Both the position numbers and the translations under genes were made by a program. Positions 28,067-37,989 of a stretch of 64,000 nt of DNA are shown one piece after another; within the stretch, counting starts at the first letter, position 1; the number at the start of each line of letters is the position of its first letter. Under the pieces are notes generated by a model, which saw only the letters and a list, made by a program, of their open reading frames with translations, had not been told where the DNA came from and did not search any database. Origin of the DNA: Mycolicibacterium grossiae (lineage in GTDB: Bacteria; Actinomycetota; Actinomycetes; Mycobacteriales; Mycobacteriaceae); assembly GCF_008329645.1 (NCBI RefSeq), contig NZ_CP043474.1:806001-870000 (forward strand), written 5' to 3'.

Positions 28067-28840
28067 GTGGCCACGCCATCGGAGGAGTTGCGGCGCCAGA
28101 TCGTCGACGACGTGAACGCCGGTGTGGCCGGAACCAAGCTGGGCAGTGAGCGCGAACTCGCCGAGCGCTACGGCACCAGCCGGTCCAGCCTCCGGCAGGT
28201 GCTGGCCGCGCTCGAGGAGGCCGGCCTCGTCGATCGCGTGATCGGCCGCGCGGGCGGGATCTTCATCAGCCACGCGCAGGTGCAGCGCAGCCTCTCCGAC
28301 GTCGTCGGCGTGCCCGCCTTCCTGGCCAACCAGGGCTACGTCGCGGGCACCCGGGTGCTGTCGACGAAGCTGACGGCGCCGAATCGCGCCACCCAGCAGG
28401 CGTTGCGGATCGGCGCCGAGGACGTCGTCGTCGAGATCCAGCGCCTCCGCCTCGCCGACGGGTCGCCGATCTCGTTGGAACTGGCGTCCTTTCCCGCCGA
28501 GAGGTTCCCCGGTCTGCTCGAGCAGCAGCTCGGCGGGTCGATCTACGAGATCCTCGAGAGCCGGTACGGATTGGTGACCTCGCGGGCCGACGAACACATC
28601 GAGGCGGTCAATGCGACGCCGGAGGAGGCGACGCTGCTCGGCGTCAAGCAGCGCTCCGCCCTGTTGCTCATCACCCGGATCGCCTACGACCAGCACGGGA
28701 CGCCGTGCGAGTACTCGCGGGATCTGTTCCGCGGTGACCGCACTCGGCTGGCGGTCACCGTGCAGGGTCGCGGTCTAGGCGTGCAGGCTGCGGTGGACAC
28801 CGCGTCGGTGGCGTTGCAGAGCCAGACCAAGGCCAGCTGA
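28067..28840 (+). CDS. GntR-family regulator with UTRA domain (HutC subfamily)
   Basis: The 257-residue product has an N-terminal winged helix, with SERELAERYGTSRSSLRQVLAALEEAGLVDRV as the recognition segment split over residues about 25-55, and a C-terminal UTRA-type ligand-binding domain (about 90-245). GTG at 28067 is chosen because GGGGAGG lies five bases upstream. An in-frame ATG at 28043 directly follows the operator and would add eight residues. It probably controls the propanediol/aminopropanol module by binding TTGGTnnnACCAA sites here and at 24749. The effector could be a pathway amine or phosphate ester. Confidence 0.88.
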   Translation: MATPSEELRRQIVDDVNAGVAGTKLGSERELAERYGTSRSSLRQVLAALEEAGLVDRVIGRAGGIFISHAQVQRSLSDVVGVPAFLANQGYVAGTRVLSTKLTAPNRATQQALRIGAEDVVVEIQRLRLADGSPISLELASFPAERFPGLLEQQLGGSIYEILESRYGLVTSRADEHIEAVNATPEEATLLGVKQRSALLLITRIAYDQHGTPCEYSRDLFRGDRTRLAVTVQGRGLGVQAAVDTASVALQSQTKAS

Positions 28841-28852
28841 GCGGCGGCCCGG

Positions 28853-29728
28853 GTGACCCAGGGCGCGGGCAGGTTCGCCCCCAGTCCCTCGGCGGACCTG
28901 CACATCGGCAACCTGCGCACGGCCGTGCTGGCGTGGTTGTTCGCCCGCTCGACGGGCCGTCGCTTCCTGGTCCGCGTCGAGGACCTCGACGACCGTACGT
29001 CCAACGACGTCGCGGACCGCCAGCTCGCCGCCCTCGCGGCGATCGGGCTGACGTGGGACGCTCCGCCGGAGTACCAGAGCGCGCACGCGCAGCGGTACGC
29101 CGCCGTGGTGGCCGACCTCGATGCACGCGGCCTGGTATTCGAATGCTTCTGCAGCAGAAGGGACATCCTCGCCGCGCCGCGGGCACCGCATGCTCCCGAG
29201 GGGGCCTACCCGGGGACCTGCCGCCTGCTCACCGCCGAACAGCGCGCCGAACGTGCCGCGGCGGGCCGCCCACCCGCACTGCGGCTGCGCTCGGCCGTCG
29301 ACTCCGCGACGGTCACCGACGTCCTGCACGGCCCGTACACCGGAGTCGTCGACGACTTCGTGCTGCGCCGCGGAGACGGCGTCTACGCCTACAACCTCGC
29401 CGTCGTGGTCGACGACGCCGCCCAGGGCATCGACCAGGTGGTCCGCGGGGACGACCTGCTCCCCTCCTCGCCACGGCAGGCGTACCTGGCAACGCTGCTC
29501 GGCCACCGGCCACCGGTCTACGCGCACGTGCCGCTCGCGCTCAACGCCGAGGGCAAGCGGCTGGCCAAGCGCGACGGCGCCGTCACGCTGGCCGACCTCG
29601 GCGTCGAGCGGACGCTGCACCTCATCGCCACGTCACTCGGCTTCTCCAGCCGCACGGTCGCGGGCATGCTCGACGAATTCGATCCCGCCGCGTTGCCGCG
29701 CGAGAGCTGGGTATATCGCCCCGCGTGA
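28853..29728 (+). CDS. gluQ: Glutamyl-Q tRNA(Asp) synthetase
   Basis: The 291-residue product matches the catalytic half of glutamyl-tRNA synthetase without the anticodon-binding domain, which is the mark of GluQRS. It attaches glutamate to the queuosine base of tRNA-Asp. Class I signatures are HIGN (17-20) and KRLAKRDG for KMSKS. CFC and YPGTC give the family zinc site. The GTG start lies 12 bases after the GntR stop. It may be cotranscribed but is unlikely to share its function. A tgt gene 7 kb away supplies the modified base, so both ends of the tRNA modification are in this window. Confidence 0.92.
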   Translation: MTQGAGRFAPSPSADLHIGNLRTAVLAWLFARSTGRRFLVRVEDLDDRTSNDVADRQLAALAAIGLTWDAPPEYQSAHAQRYAAVVADLDARGLVFECFCSRRDILAAPRAPHAPEGAYPGTCRLLTAEQRAERAAAGRPPALRLRSAVDSATVTDVLHGPYTGVVDDFVLRRGDGVYAYNLAVVVDDAAQGIDQVVRGDDLLPSSPRQAYLATLLGHRPPVYAHVPLALNAEGKRLAKRDGAVTLADLGVERTLHLIATSLGFSSRTVAGMLDEFDPAALPRESWVYRPA

Positions 29729-29760
29729 GCAGAACGCTGTGCCGCCGCCCGGATCCTTGC

Positions 29761-29766
29761 TAGCGT
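29761..29766 (+). promoter_or_regulatory. Candidate -10 element for a leaderless ABC transporter mRNA
   Basis: TAGCGT, six bases, then the GTG at 29773. It is the same hexamer and spacing as before the genes at 468 and 1756. Confidence 0.5.
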
Positions 29767-29772
29767 CCGCCG

Positions 29773-31281
29773 GTGCGCCTACGAAGATCGCTGCTCGCCG
29801 TCCTGGTGGTCGCCCTGCTCGCGGGGTGCGGCTCCTCCGGGAGCGGCAGCGAGGACCCGATCGCCTCGGCCGGGGTGCTGCGCGTCGGCACCGAGGGCGT
29901 CTACGCGCCGTTCAGCTATCACGATCCCGCGTCCGGCCAGCTCGTCGGCTACGACGTCGACGTGGCCAGGGCCGTCGGCGAGAAGCTGGGCGTCCGCGTC
30001 GATTTCGTCGAAACCCCGTGGGACTCCATGTTCGCCGCCCTGGAGGCCAACCGGTTCGACGTCGTCGCCAACCAGGTGACCATCAACCCCGAGCGGCAGG
30101 CGAAGTACGACCTTTCGCAGCCCTACACCGTCGGGGAAGGGGTGATCGTCACCCGCGCCGACGACGACTCCATCACGAACCTGGCCGACGTCAAGGGCAA
30201 GACCGCCGCCGAGAACGCCACCAGCAACTGGTCGCAGATCGCCCGTGACGCCGGCGCCCGCGTCGAGGCCGTGGAGGGCTTCACCCAGGCGATCACCCTG
30301 CTGAACCAGGGCCGCGTCGACGTCGTGATCAACGACAGCATCGCCGTCTACGCCTACCTCGCCGAGACCGGCGACACCAGCGTCAAGATCGCCGGTCAGG
30401 TGGGCGAGAAGAGCGAGCAGGGGTTCGCGGCCCGCAAGGACAGCGGCTACCTCCCCGAACTGAACCGCGCCCTGGACGAGCTGCGCGCCGACGGGACGCT
30501 GACGTCGATCTCCCAGAAGTACCTGCGCGCCGACGCCACCGGCGGTGCACCGCAGGCCGGCGGCCCACCGCAGGCCGGTCCCGGCCCGCCGGGCGGGGCA
30601 CAGGAGCCGCCTGCGGTGCGCTCGGCGTGGCAGCTGATCGCCGACAACCTGTGGCCGCTGGCCAAGGCCGCGTTGACGATGACGATCCCGCTCACCGTCA
30701 TCAGTTTCGTCGTGGGCCTGGTGATCGCGCTCGCCGTGGCGCTGGCGCGGCTGTCGTCCAACGTCGTGCTCAGCAACGTCGCCCGTTTCTACATCTCGAT
30801 CATCCGCGGGACGCCGCTGCTGGTGCAGCTGTTCATCGTGTTCTTCGCACTCCCGGAGTTCGGGGTGCGTATCGACCCGTTCCCCGCCGCGGTGATCGCG
30901 TTCAGCCTCAACGTCGGCGGCTATGCCGCGGAGATCATCCGCTCGGCGATCCTCAGCATCCCGAAGGGTCAGTGGGAAGCCGCGGAGACCATCGGCTACC
31001 ACTACGTCGGTGCGCTGCGGCGCATCATCCTGCCGCAGGCCGCCCGCGTGGCGGTGCCGCCGCTCTCCAACACCCTGATCTCGCTGGTGAAGGACACCTC
31101 GTTGGCATCGACGATCCTCGTCACCGAACTCCTACGACAGGCGCAGATCGTGGCGGCGCCGACCTTCGAGTTCTTCGCGCTCTACGGCACGGCGGCGATC
31201 TACTACTGGGTGATCTGCCTGGTGCTGTCCTTCGGGCAGGCCCGCGTGGAGCACCGACTGGAAAGGTACGTGGCGAAGTGA
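29773..31281 (+). CDS. Amino acid ABC transporter, fused binding protein and permease
   Basis: The 502-residue product joins two proteins that are usually separate. Residues 1-262 are a type II/SBP_bac_3 solute-binding lipoprotein with lipobox LLAGC (C19). A Gly/Pro/Gln-rich linker with a GAPQAG/GPPQAG repeat follows (263-285). Residues about 290-502 are a HisM/GltK-type permease with five helices and the ATPase-contact loop EAAETIGYHYVGALRRIILPQAAR, cited here only in part as EAAETIGYHY. The likely cargo is a polar amino acid such as cystine or glutamine. The stop overlaps the ATPase gene as GTGA. Confidence 0.9.
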   Translation: MRLRRSLLAVLVVALLAGCGSSGSGSEDPIASAGVLRVGTEGVYAPFSYHDPASGQLVGYDVDVARAVGEKLGVRVDFVETPWDSMFAALEANRFDVVANQVTINPERQAKYDLSQPYTVGEGVIVTRADDDSITNLADVKGKTAAENATSNWSQIARDAGARVEAVEGFTQAITLLNQGRVDVVINDSIAVYAYLAETGDTSVKIAGQVGEKSEQGFAARKDSGYLPELNRALDELRADGTLTSISQKYLRADATGGAPQAGGPPQAGPGPPGGAQEPPAVRSAWQLIADNLWPLAKAALTMTIPLTVISFVVGLVIALAVALARLSSNVVLSNVARFYISIIRGTPLLVQLFIVFFALPEFGVRIDPFPAAVIAFSLNVGGYAAEIIRSAILSIPKGQWEAAETIGYHYVGALRRIILPQAARVAVPPLSNTLISLVKDTSLASTILVTELLRQAQIVAAPTFEFFALYGTAAIYYWVICLVLSFGQARVEHRLERYVAK

Positions 31282-32066
31282 GCGACGGCGACGGCACCGA
31301 GGCCGCCCAGGCCACCGACTACCGCGTCACGGCCGAGGGCGTGGAGAAGGCGTTCGGCGACAACCGCGTCCTGAAGGGCGTCTCCTTCCGGGTGGCCCGC
31401 GGCACGGCGACCACCATCATCGGCCCGTCCGGCTCGGGCAAGACGACGCTGCTGCGTACGCTCAACGCCCTGGACCGGGCCGACGCCGGCGTGATCCGGG
31501 TCGACGACGTCGAGATCGACTTCGGTACGCCCACACCAAAATCCGAGGTGCGCCGGTTCCAGTCGCGCAGCGGCTTCGTCTTTCAGGGCCACAACCTCTT
31601 CCCGCACAAGACGGTGCTGCAGAACGTGGTCGAGGGTCCGGTCTACGTGCAGAAGCGGCCGCGCGACGAGGTGGAGGCCGAGGCGCTCGACCTCCTCGAG
31701 CAGGTGGGGTTGGCCGAGAAGCGCGACCAGTACCCGTTCCAACTGTCCGGCGGTCAACAGCAGCGCGTCGGCATCGCCCGGGCGCTGGCACTCAAGCCCA
31801 AGCTCGTGCTGTTCGACGAGCCGACGTCCGCGCTGGACCCAGAACTCGTCGGCGAGGTGCTGTCGGTCATCAAGGACCTCGCGGTGCAGGGGTGGACCCT
31901 GGTGATCGTCACCCACGAGATCCAGTTCGCCCGGCAGGTGTCCCAGCAGGTGCTGTTCACCGACCAGGGCGTGATCCTGGAGCAGGGCACCCCGGAGGCG
32001 GTGCTCGGCGATCCTCGGGAGGAGCGCACCCGGCAGTTCCTGCGGCGAATCCTCAACCCGCTGTAG
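31278..32066 (+). CDS. Amino acid ABC transporter ATP-binding protein
   Basis: The 262-residue product is a GlnQ-type ATPase: Walker A GPSGSGKTT (49-57), Q-loop in FVFQGHNLFPHKTVLQN, signature LSGGQQQR, Walker B LVLFDEPTSALDP and the switch histidine in VIVTHE. It powers the fused importer encoded just upstream. The GTG at 31278 overlaps the upstream TGA, giving translational coupling and a fixed start. The gene is convergent with the CoA-transferase gene 31 bases away. Confidence 0.95.
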   Translation: MSDGDGTEAAQATDYRVTAEGVEKAFGDNRVLKGVSFRVARGTATTIIGPSGSGKTTLLRTLNALDRADAGVIRVDDVEIDFGTPTPKSEVRRFQSRSGFVFQGHNLFPHKTVLQNVVEGPVYVQKRPRDEVEAEALDLLEQVGLAEKRDQYPFQLSGGQQQRVGIARALALKPKLVLFDEPTSALDPELVGEVLSVIKDLAVQGWTLVIVTHEIQFARQVSQQVLFTDQGVILEQGTPEAVLGDPREERTRQFLRRILNPL

Positions 32067-32097
32067 GCATTACGTCGTAGGCACTACCTCGAAGGGG

Positions 32098-33420
32098 TCA
32101 CGCGACCGGCGAGCGGCCGTGCGCGGCACGGGCCGCGGCGGCCAGCAGGTCGTCGCGGAACCGCGGGTGTGCGACGGCGGCCAGGGCCTCGCCGCGCTCG
32201 CGCACCGTCTTGCCCTCCAGCTCGGCGGCGCCGTACTCGGTGACGATCACGTCGACCTGATGGCGCGGCGTCGTGATCACCGCGCCCGGACCGAACCACG
32301 GCACGATCCGCGACCTCGGCTCGCCGTCGGCGGTGGAGTAGGTCGAGGGCAGGCAGATCAGCGACCGGTCGGACAGTTCCATGCCGGCTCCGGCGACGAA
32401 GTCCTCGGCGCCGCCGATGCCGCTGAACTGGCCGCCGTCGATGGTGTCGGCGACCACCTGGCCGTGCAGGTCGACGGCGAGCGCGCCGTTGATGGTGACC
32501 ATCGTGTCGTTGGCACCGATGACCTCCGGCGCGTTGACGATCTCCACCGGCAGGAACGCGACGTCGCGATTGTCGTCCAGCCAGGCATACAGGTCGTCGG
32601 AGCCGAACGCGAACGTCGTGACGCTGATGCCGTCGTACTGACCCTTGCGGGCGTTGGTCACCTTCCCTGCGCGGTGCAGGCGCATGCATCCGTCGGTGAA
32701 CATCTCGCTGTGCAGTCCGTAGTCGCCGCCGTCGCCCTCGGCGAGCAAGGTGGCGATCTGATTGGGGATCGACCCGATGCCGGTCTGCAGCGTGGCGCCG
32801 GACGGGACGTAGGCCACGGTGTGCTCGGCGATCGCCTCGTCGACGTCCGACGGTGCGGCGTCCCCGCCCGGCAGGGCCAGCGGCGGTTCCGTCGAGCGCA
32901 CCAGCACGTCGATGTCGTCGACGTGCAGCGCGTGCCGGTACCCGCCGTGACCGTACGTGCGGGGATACGCCTCGGACGCCTCCACGACCAGCAGCCGATC
33001 CGGATCGGTTGCTGCGCGCCGCAATTCGGCCACGGTACCGCCGGCGTGCAGCGAGAGCGAACACCAGCCGTCGGCGTCCGGGGCCGCTGCCACGGTCGTC
33101 ACGACGCGCGGCGCTTGGCGCTGCAGCAGCGGACCGAACCGGCGGAAGTCCGCCGGGGTGAATTCGACGTCGGCGTCCGCGTCGCGCAGTGCCCGCTCCA
33201 GCGGCCCGTAGAAGCCGGACGTGTAGCGCACGCCGGGGCGGGTGAACAGCTCGGTGAGGACGGCGAGCAGCGCGCCGTAGACCCGCAGGTCGGTCCAGTC
33301 GGTGCGCTCGCCGAGCGCCCGCAGGAAGGCCGGCGGCTGTCCCGGCCCGAGCGGGATGCCGAGGGTGTCGGACGGGTGGAGCAGTGCGGCGGCCTGCTCG
33401 GCGCTGAGCTCTTCGGGCAC
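32098..33420 (-). CDS. Acetyl-CoA hydrolase/CoA-transferase family protein
   Basis: The 440-residue product belongs to the 4-hydroxybutyrate CoA-transferase/acetyl-CoA hydrolase family. The family glycine motif is GIGSIPNQI, the likely catalytic glutamate lies in YGLHSEMFTDG, and GIGGAEDFVAGA is the CoA-contacting glycine loop. Family members move CoA between short acyl groups. It lies 10 bases after a saccharopine-dehydrogenase-like gene on the same strand, so the pair forms an operon. The acyl substrate cannot be read from sequence. Confidence 0.88.
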   Translation of the reverse strand: MPEELSAEQAAALLHPSDTLGIPLGPGQPPAFLRALGERTDWTDLRVYGALLAVLTELFTRPGVRYTSGFYGPLERALRDADADVEFTPADFRRFGPLLQRQAPRVVTTVAAAPDADGWCSLSLHAGGTVAELRRAATDPDRLLVVEASEAYPRTYGHGGYRHALHVDDIDVLVRSTEPPLALPGGDAAPSDVDEAIAEHTVAYVPSGATLQTGIGSIPNQIATLLAEGDGGDYGLHSEMFTDGCMRLHRAGKVTNARKGQYDGISVTTFAFGSDDLYAWLDDNRDVAFLPVEIVNAPEVIGANDTMVTINGALAVDLHGQVVADTIDGGQFSGIGGAEDFVAGAGMELSDRSLICLPSTYSTADGEPRSRIVPWFGPGAVITTPRHQVDVIVTEYGAAELEGKTVRERGEALAAVAHPRFRDDLLAAAARAAHGRSPVA

Positions 33421-33430
33421 GGGCGTGACG

Positions 33431-34636
33431 CTACAGCTCCCGCTGCCCCCACGGGGACCCGTAGGCGGTGAGCAGGTCGAGGAACGGCTGCGCGGGGAAC
33501 GCCTCGGGTCCGAGGACGCCGCTGCCGGACCAGGTGCCGTCGGCGAGCAGCTCCATTGCGACGACGGGGTTCACGGCCGTCTGCCACACCACGCACTGGT
33601 GGCCGTACTCCGCCATCGACCAGGCGTTGTCGACGACGTGGTACAGGTACGTCGAGCGCGGGTTGCCGTCCGTGCCGGTGCCGGTGACCCACAGCCCGGC
33701 GCACGTCTTGCCGGTCATCTTCGGCCCGAGCGTCGCGGGGTTCGGCAGGCACGCGGCCACGACGTCGCGTGGACTGACCTCGACCCCGGCGACCGACACC
33801 TTCTCGGTGCGGTCCAGCCCCAGCTTGTGCAGCGTCTTGAGCACGTCGATGAACTCCTCGCCGAGCCCGTACTTGAACGTCGCGCGCTTGCAGTCGATCC
33901 ACCGCGGCATGAGCAGCACTTCCTCGTGCTCCACGTTGACGCACTCGACCGGGCCGATGCCCTCGGGGAAGTCGAACACCTCGGGCTCGCTGAAGGGCTC
34001 GGTGACGAACCAGCCGCGGCCGGCCTCCCAGATCACCGGCGGGTTAAGGCACTCCTCGATGGTGGTCCAGATGGAGAAGGACGGGGCGAAGTCGTAGCCC
34101 TCGACCCGAAGGTTGGCGCCGTCGCGGGTGCCCAGTTCGTCGATCTCGGAGAACAGCTCGTCCGCGGCGTAGCGCGCGAACACGTCCGACAGCCCCGGCT
34201 CGACGCCCATGCCGACGAGCGCCAGCCGCCCGGCGTCGCGCCAGGAGTCCTCGGCGGCGAACTGCTCGTCGCCGAGCTTGACGCCGACCTCCTCGTAGGG
34301 CTTGTCCGGGTGGCGCCGGGACAGGCTCATCGCCATGTCGAGGTAGTCCGCACCGCCGGCCAGCGCGCCCTCGAACAGCGGCATGACGAAGCGGGGGTCG
34401 ACGGCGTTCATCACGTGGGTGATGCGGTGCTCCCGGACCAGCGCGGCCACCGCGTCGGACGACGTGGCGTCCACCCGGTCGGCGGTGAAGCGGGGATCCC
34501 GTACGGCGTCGGCGGCCTGCCGGGCGCGGGCGGCGTCGTAGTCGCAGACGACCACCGCCTCGAAGAAGCTCCGCCGCGCCGCGATGGCGCAGAACGCGGA
34601 CCCGACACCGCCGGCACCCACCAGGAGTATGCGCAT
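33431..34636 (-). CDS. Saccharopine dehydrogenase family protein
   Basis: The 401-residue product has an N-terminal Rossmann fold (ILLVGAGGVGSAF, 3-15) followed by VMNAVDPRFVMPLFEGAL-like family sequence and the C-terminal catalytic domain with NPATLGPKMTGK. This is the Lys9/LYSDH-like group that also includes carboxynorspermidine synthases and lysine-catabolism enzymes. With the CoA-transferase it could form part of amino acid breakdown, but no other lysine gene is near. The ATG follows an AGGA site. Confidence 0.85.
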   Translation of the reverse strand: MRILLVGAGGVGSAFCAIAARRSFFEAVVVCDYDAARARQAADAVRDPRFTADRVDATSSDAVAALVREHRITHVMNAVDPRFVMPLFEGALAGGADYLDMAMSLSRRHPDKPYEEVGVKLGDEQFAAEDSWRDAGRLALVGMGVEPGLSDVFARYAADELFSEIDELGTRDGANLRVEGYDFAPSFSIWTTIEECLNPPVIWEAGRGWFVTEPFSEPEVFDFPEGIGPVECVNVEHEEVLLMPRWIDCKRATFKYGLGEEFIDVLKTLHKLGLDRTEKVSVAGVEVSPRDVVAACLPNPATLGPKMTGKTCAGLWVTGTGTDGNPRSTYLYHVVDNAWSMAEYGHQCVVWQTAVNPVVAMELLADGTWSGSGVLGPEAFPAQPFLDLLTAYGSPWGQREL

Positions 34637-34653
34637 GGCGGCGATCCTAGTGC

Positions 34654-34702
34654 GATTTCGGCGCGCAAACGTTCGTTCAGCGAACGTTTCCGCGCCGAAA
34701 TC
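34654..34702. terminator. Long near-perfect hairpin after the P450 gene
   Basis: Arms of 22 bases pair with one mismatch (GATTTCGGCGCG, then AAACGTTCG) around the five-base loop TTCAG. The hairpin overlaps the P450 stop codon and ends 17 bases before the next gene. A strong intrinsic or bidirectional terminator is the simplest reading. Confidence 0.7.
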
Positions 34703-35927
34703 ACCGGATGGCGACCGAAAGCGAAGACATGCCGCGCAACGTCAGGTTCGGCTTGTAGACCGGTTCACCGGCCAGCCGGGCGGCCGGGAAGCGCGCCGCG
34801 GCCGCCGACAACGCCACCGCGGCCTCCAGCCGGGCGAGCGGCGCACCGAGGCAGAAGTGCGGCCCCTTGCCGAAGCCGAGGTGCCGGATGGCGCCGCGGT
34901 CGGGGTCGAAGACGTCGGGTTCGTCGTGCGCCGCCGGGTCGCGGTGCGCGGCGGCGAGCAGCAGCATCATGGTGTCGCCCCGGGGCACGTCGACGCCGCC
35001 GACCGTCATGTCCTCGCCCGCGATGCGCATCGCCAGCTGCACCGGCGGATCGAAGCGCATGGTCTCCTCGACCACCGCCGACACCCGCCCGGGATCCTCG
35101 GCCAGGGCCTGCCACCGCCGGGGCTGACGCAGCATGGCCAGCATGCCGTTGGCGATGAGGTTCACCGTCGTCTCGTGCCCCGCGATCAGCAGCAGGTTGC
35201 ACGTCGCGACGATCTCCTCCTCGGTCAGCTGGTCGCCGGCCTCCTCGGCGGCGATGAGCCCGGAGATCAGGTCGTCGCGCGGCGCCGCCCGGCGCCGGTC
35301 GACGAGATCGCCCAGGTAATCGCGCAGCCACTGCCCGGCCTGCAACCGTTCCTCGACGCCGCCCGGCGCCTCGCCGGTGACGGTGATGAACGGGTCGAGC
35401 GCCTGCGCCAGGATCGCCGACGCCCGGCTGAACTCCGGTTCGTCCTCCAGCGGGACGCCGAGGAGGCGGCAGATCACCGCGACGGGAAGCGGGTACGCGA
35501 GATCGGCGACGACGTCGAGGGAGCCGCGCGCGGCGGCCGCGTCGAGCAGGGCGTCGACCATCGAGGCGATGTCCGGTTCGAGCGCCTTGACCACCTTGGG
35601 CACGAAGGCCTTGCTGACGAGCTTGCGCAGCCGCGTGTGGTCCGGCGGGTCGAGGAACAGGAAGCCCGGCGTCCCCAGCGGTCGCACGACCTCGCCGTCG
35701 GCCATGCGGCGCTGCACCAGGGTCGACTTCGTCCCGTCGCTGGCCGACGCCGGGTGGCGCAGCACGTCGTCGCAGTGGGCGAACGACGAGAACACCACGA
35801 GGTGCCCCTCGGGCAGGAGCAGCGGCCCGCTCTCGCGGATCTCCCGGTACACCGCATACGGGTCGGCGCGGTTGGCCGGGTCCAGCAGCCGCCCGAGCAT
35901 CGTCTGCGCCTCGGCAGTGGTCGTCAT
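34701..35927 (-). CDS. Cytochrome P450 monooxygenase
   Basis: The 408-residue product is a soluble class I P450. The oxygen-binding helix shows AGHETT, the ExxR pair is in VEETMRFDP, and the haem thiolate is C359 in FGKGPHFCLGAPLARLE. FLDPPDHTRLRKLVSKAF is the usual helix C region. No ferredoxin or ferredoxin reductase gene is adjacent, so electrons come from partners elsewhere. Mycobacterial P450s of this type act on fatty acids, sterols or terpenes; the substrate is unknown. The ATG before TTTAEAQTM is chosen because the open frame upstream runs into tgt. It lies 41 bases after tgt. Confidence 0.93.
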   Translation of the reverse strand: MTTTAEAQTMLGRLLDPANRADPYAVYREIRESGPLLLPEGHLVVFSSFAHCDDVLRHPASASDGTKSTLVQRRMADGEVVRPLGTPGFLFLDPPDHTRLRKLVSKAFVPKVVKALEPDIASMVDALLDAAAARGSLDVVADLAYPLPVAVICRLLGVPLEDEPEFSRASAILAQALDPFITVTGEAPGGVEERLQAGQWLRDYLGDLVDRRRAAPRDDLISGLIAAEEAGDQLTEEEIVATCNLLLIAGHETTVNLIANGMLAMLRQPRRWQALAEDPGRVSAVVEETMRFDPPVQLAMRIAGEDMTVGGVDVPRGDTMMLLLAAAHRDPAAHDEPDVFDPDRGAIRHLGFGKGPHFCLGAPLARLEAAVALSAAAARFPAARLAGEPVYKPNLTLRGMSSLSVAIR

Positions 35928-35968
35928 CCCGCTATTGTGCACGCGTTCAACGAGGGTCCGCATCGCTC

Positions 35969-37216
<1,248 letters not shown>

Positions 37217-37356
37217 TCACATCCCCGATCGGACCGGCGAACCCCGAGGCCGAAGGGCATTTTGGCGATTCGTCCGGTCTCGCCTCGACCGTGCCGCCAT
37301 AGTCATGGGGACGGCCCGTTGATCTTGATGGGTCGCACTAACAAGGGAGAACGGTT

Positions 37357-37851
<495 letters not shown>

Positions 37852-37857
<6 letters not shown>

Positions 37858-37870
37858 CCGCAGGTCAGGG
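37852..37870 (+). terminator. Short hairpin over the lipoprotein stop codon
   Basis: CCCTGACC and GGTCAGGG pair around a GCA loop and span the TGA. It has no T tract; it may protect the mRNA end or act with the next hairpin. Confidence 0.4.
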
Positions 37871-37878
37871 CATTGATC

Positions 37879-37919
37879 GAGACGGCGGCGACGCAGCGGG
37901 GAAGCGTCGCCGCCGTTTC
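37879..37919 (+). terminator. Likely intrinsic terminator of the lipoprotein gene
   Basis: A 16-bp stem with one G-T pair (core GGCGGCGACGC with GCGTCGCCGCC) closes a nine-base loop and ends in GTTTC. It lies 22 bases past the lipoprotein stop. Confidence 0.65.
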
Positions 37920-37989
37920 ACGTCCGGGCCGCGCCACCCAGGCGTAGCGTGCACCTCGAGCAACGTCGCTCGACGGTATCGGGGGATGC

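Noticed and set aside
18795..28840. The catabolic module as a bacterial microcompartment locus
   Set aside because: No BMC-domain or pentamer shell gene is present in the window on either strand, and no encapsulation-type N-terminal extension is evident on the enzymes.
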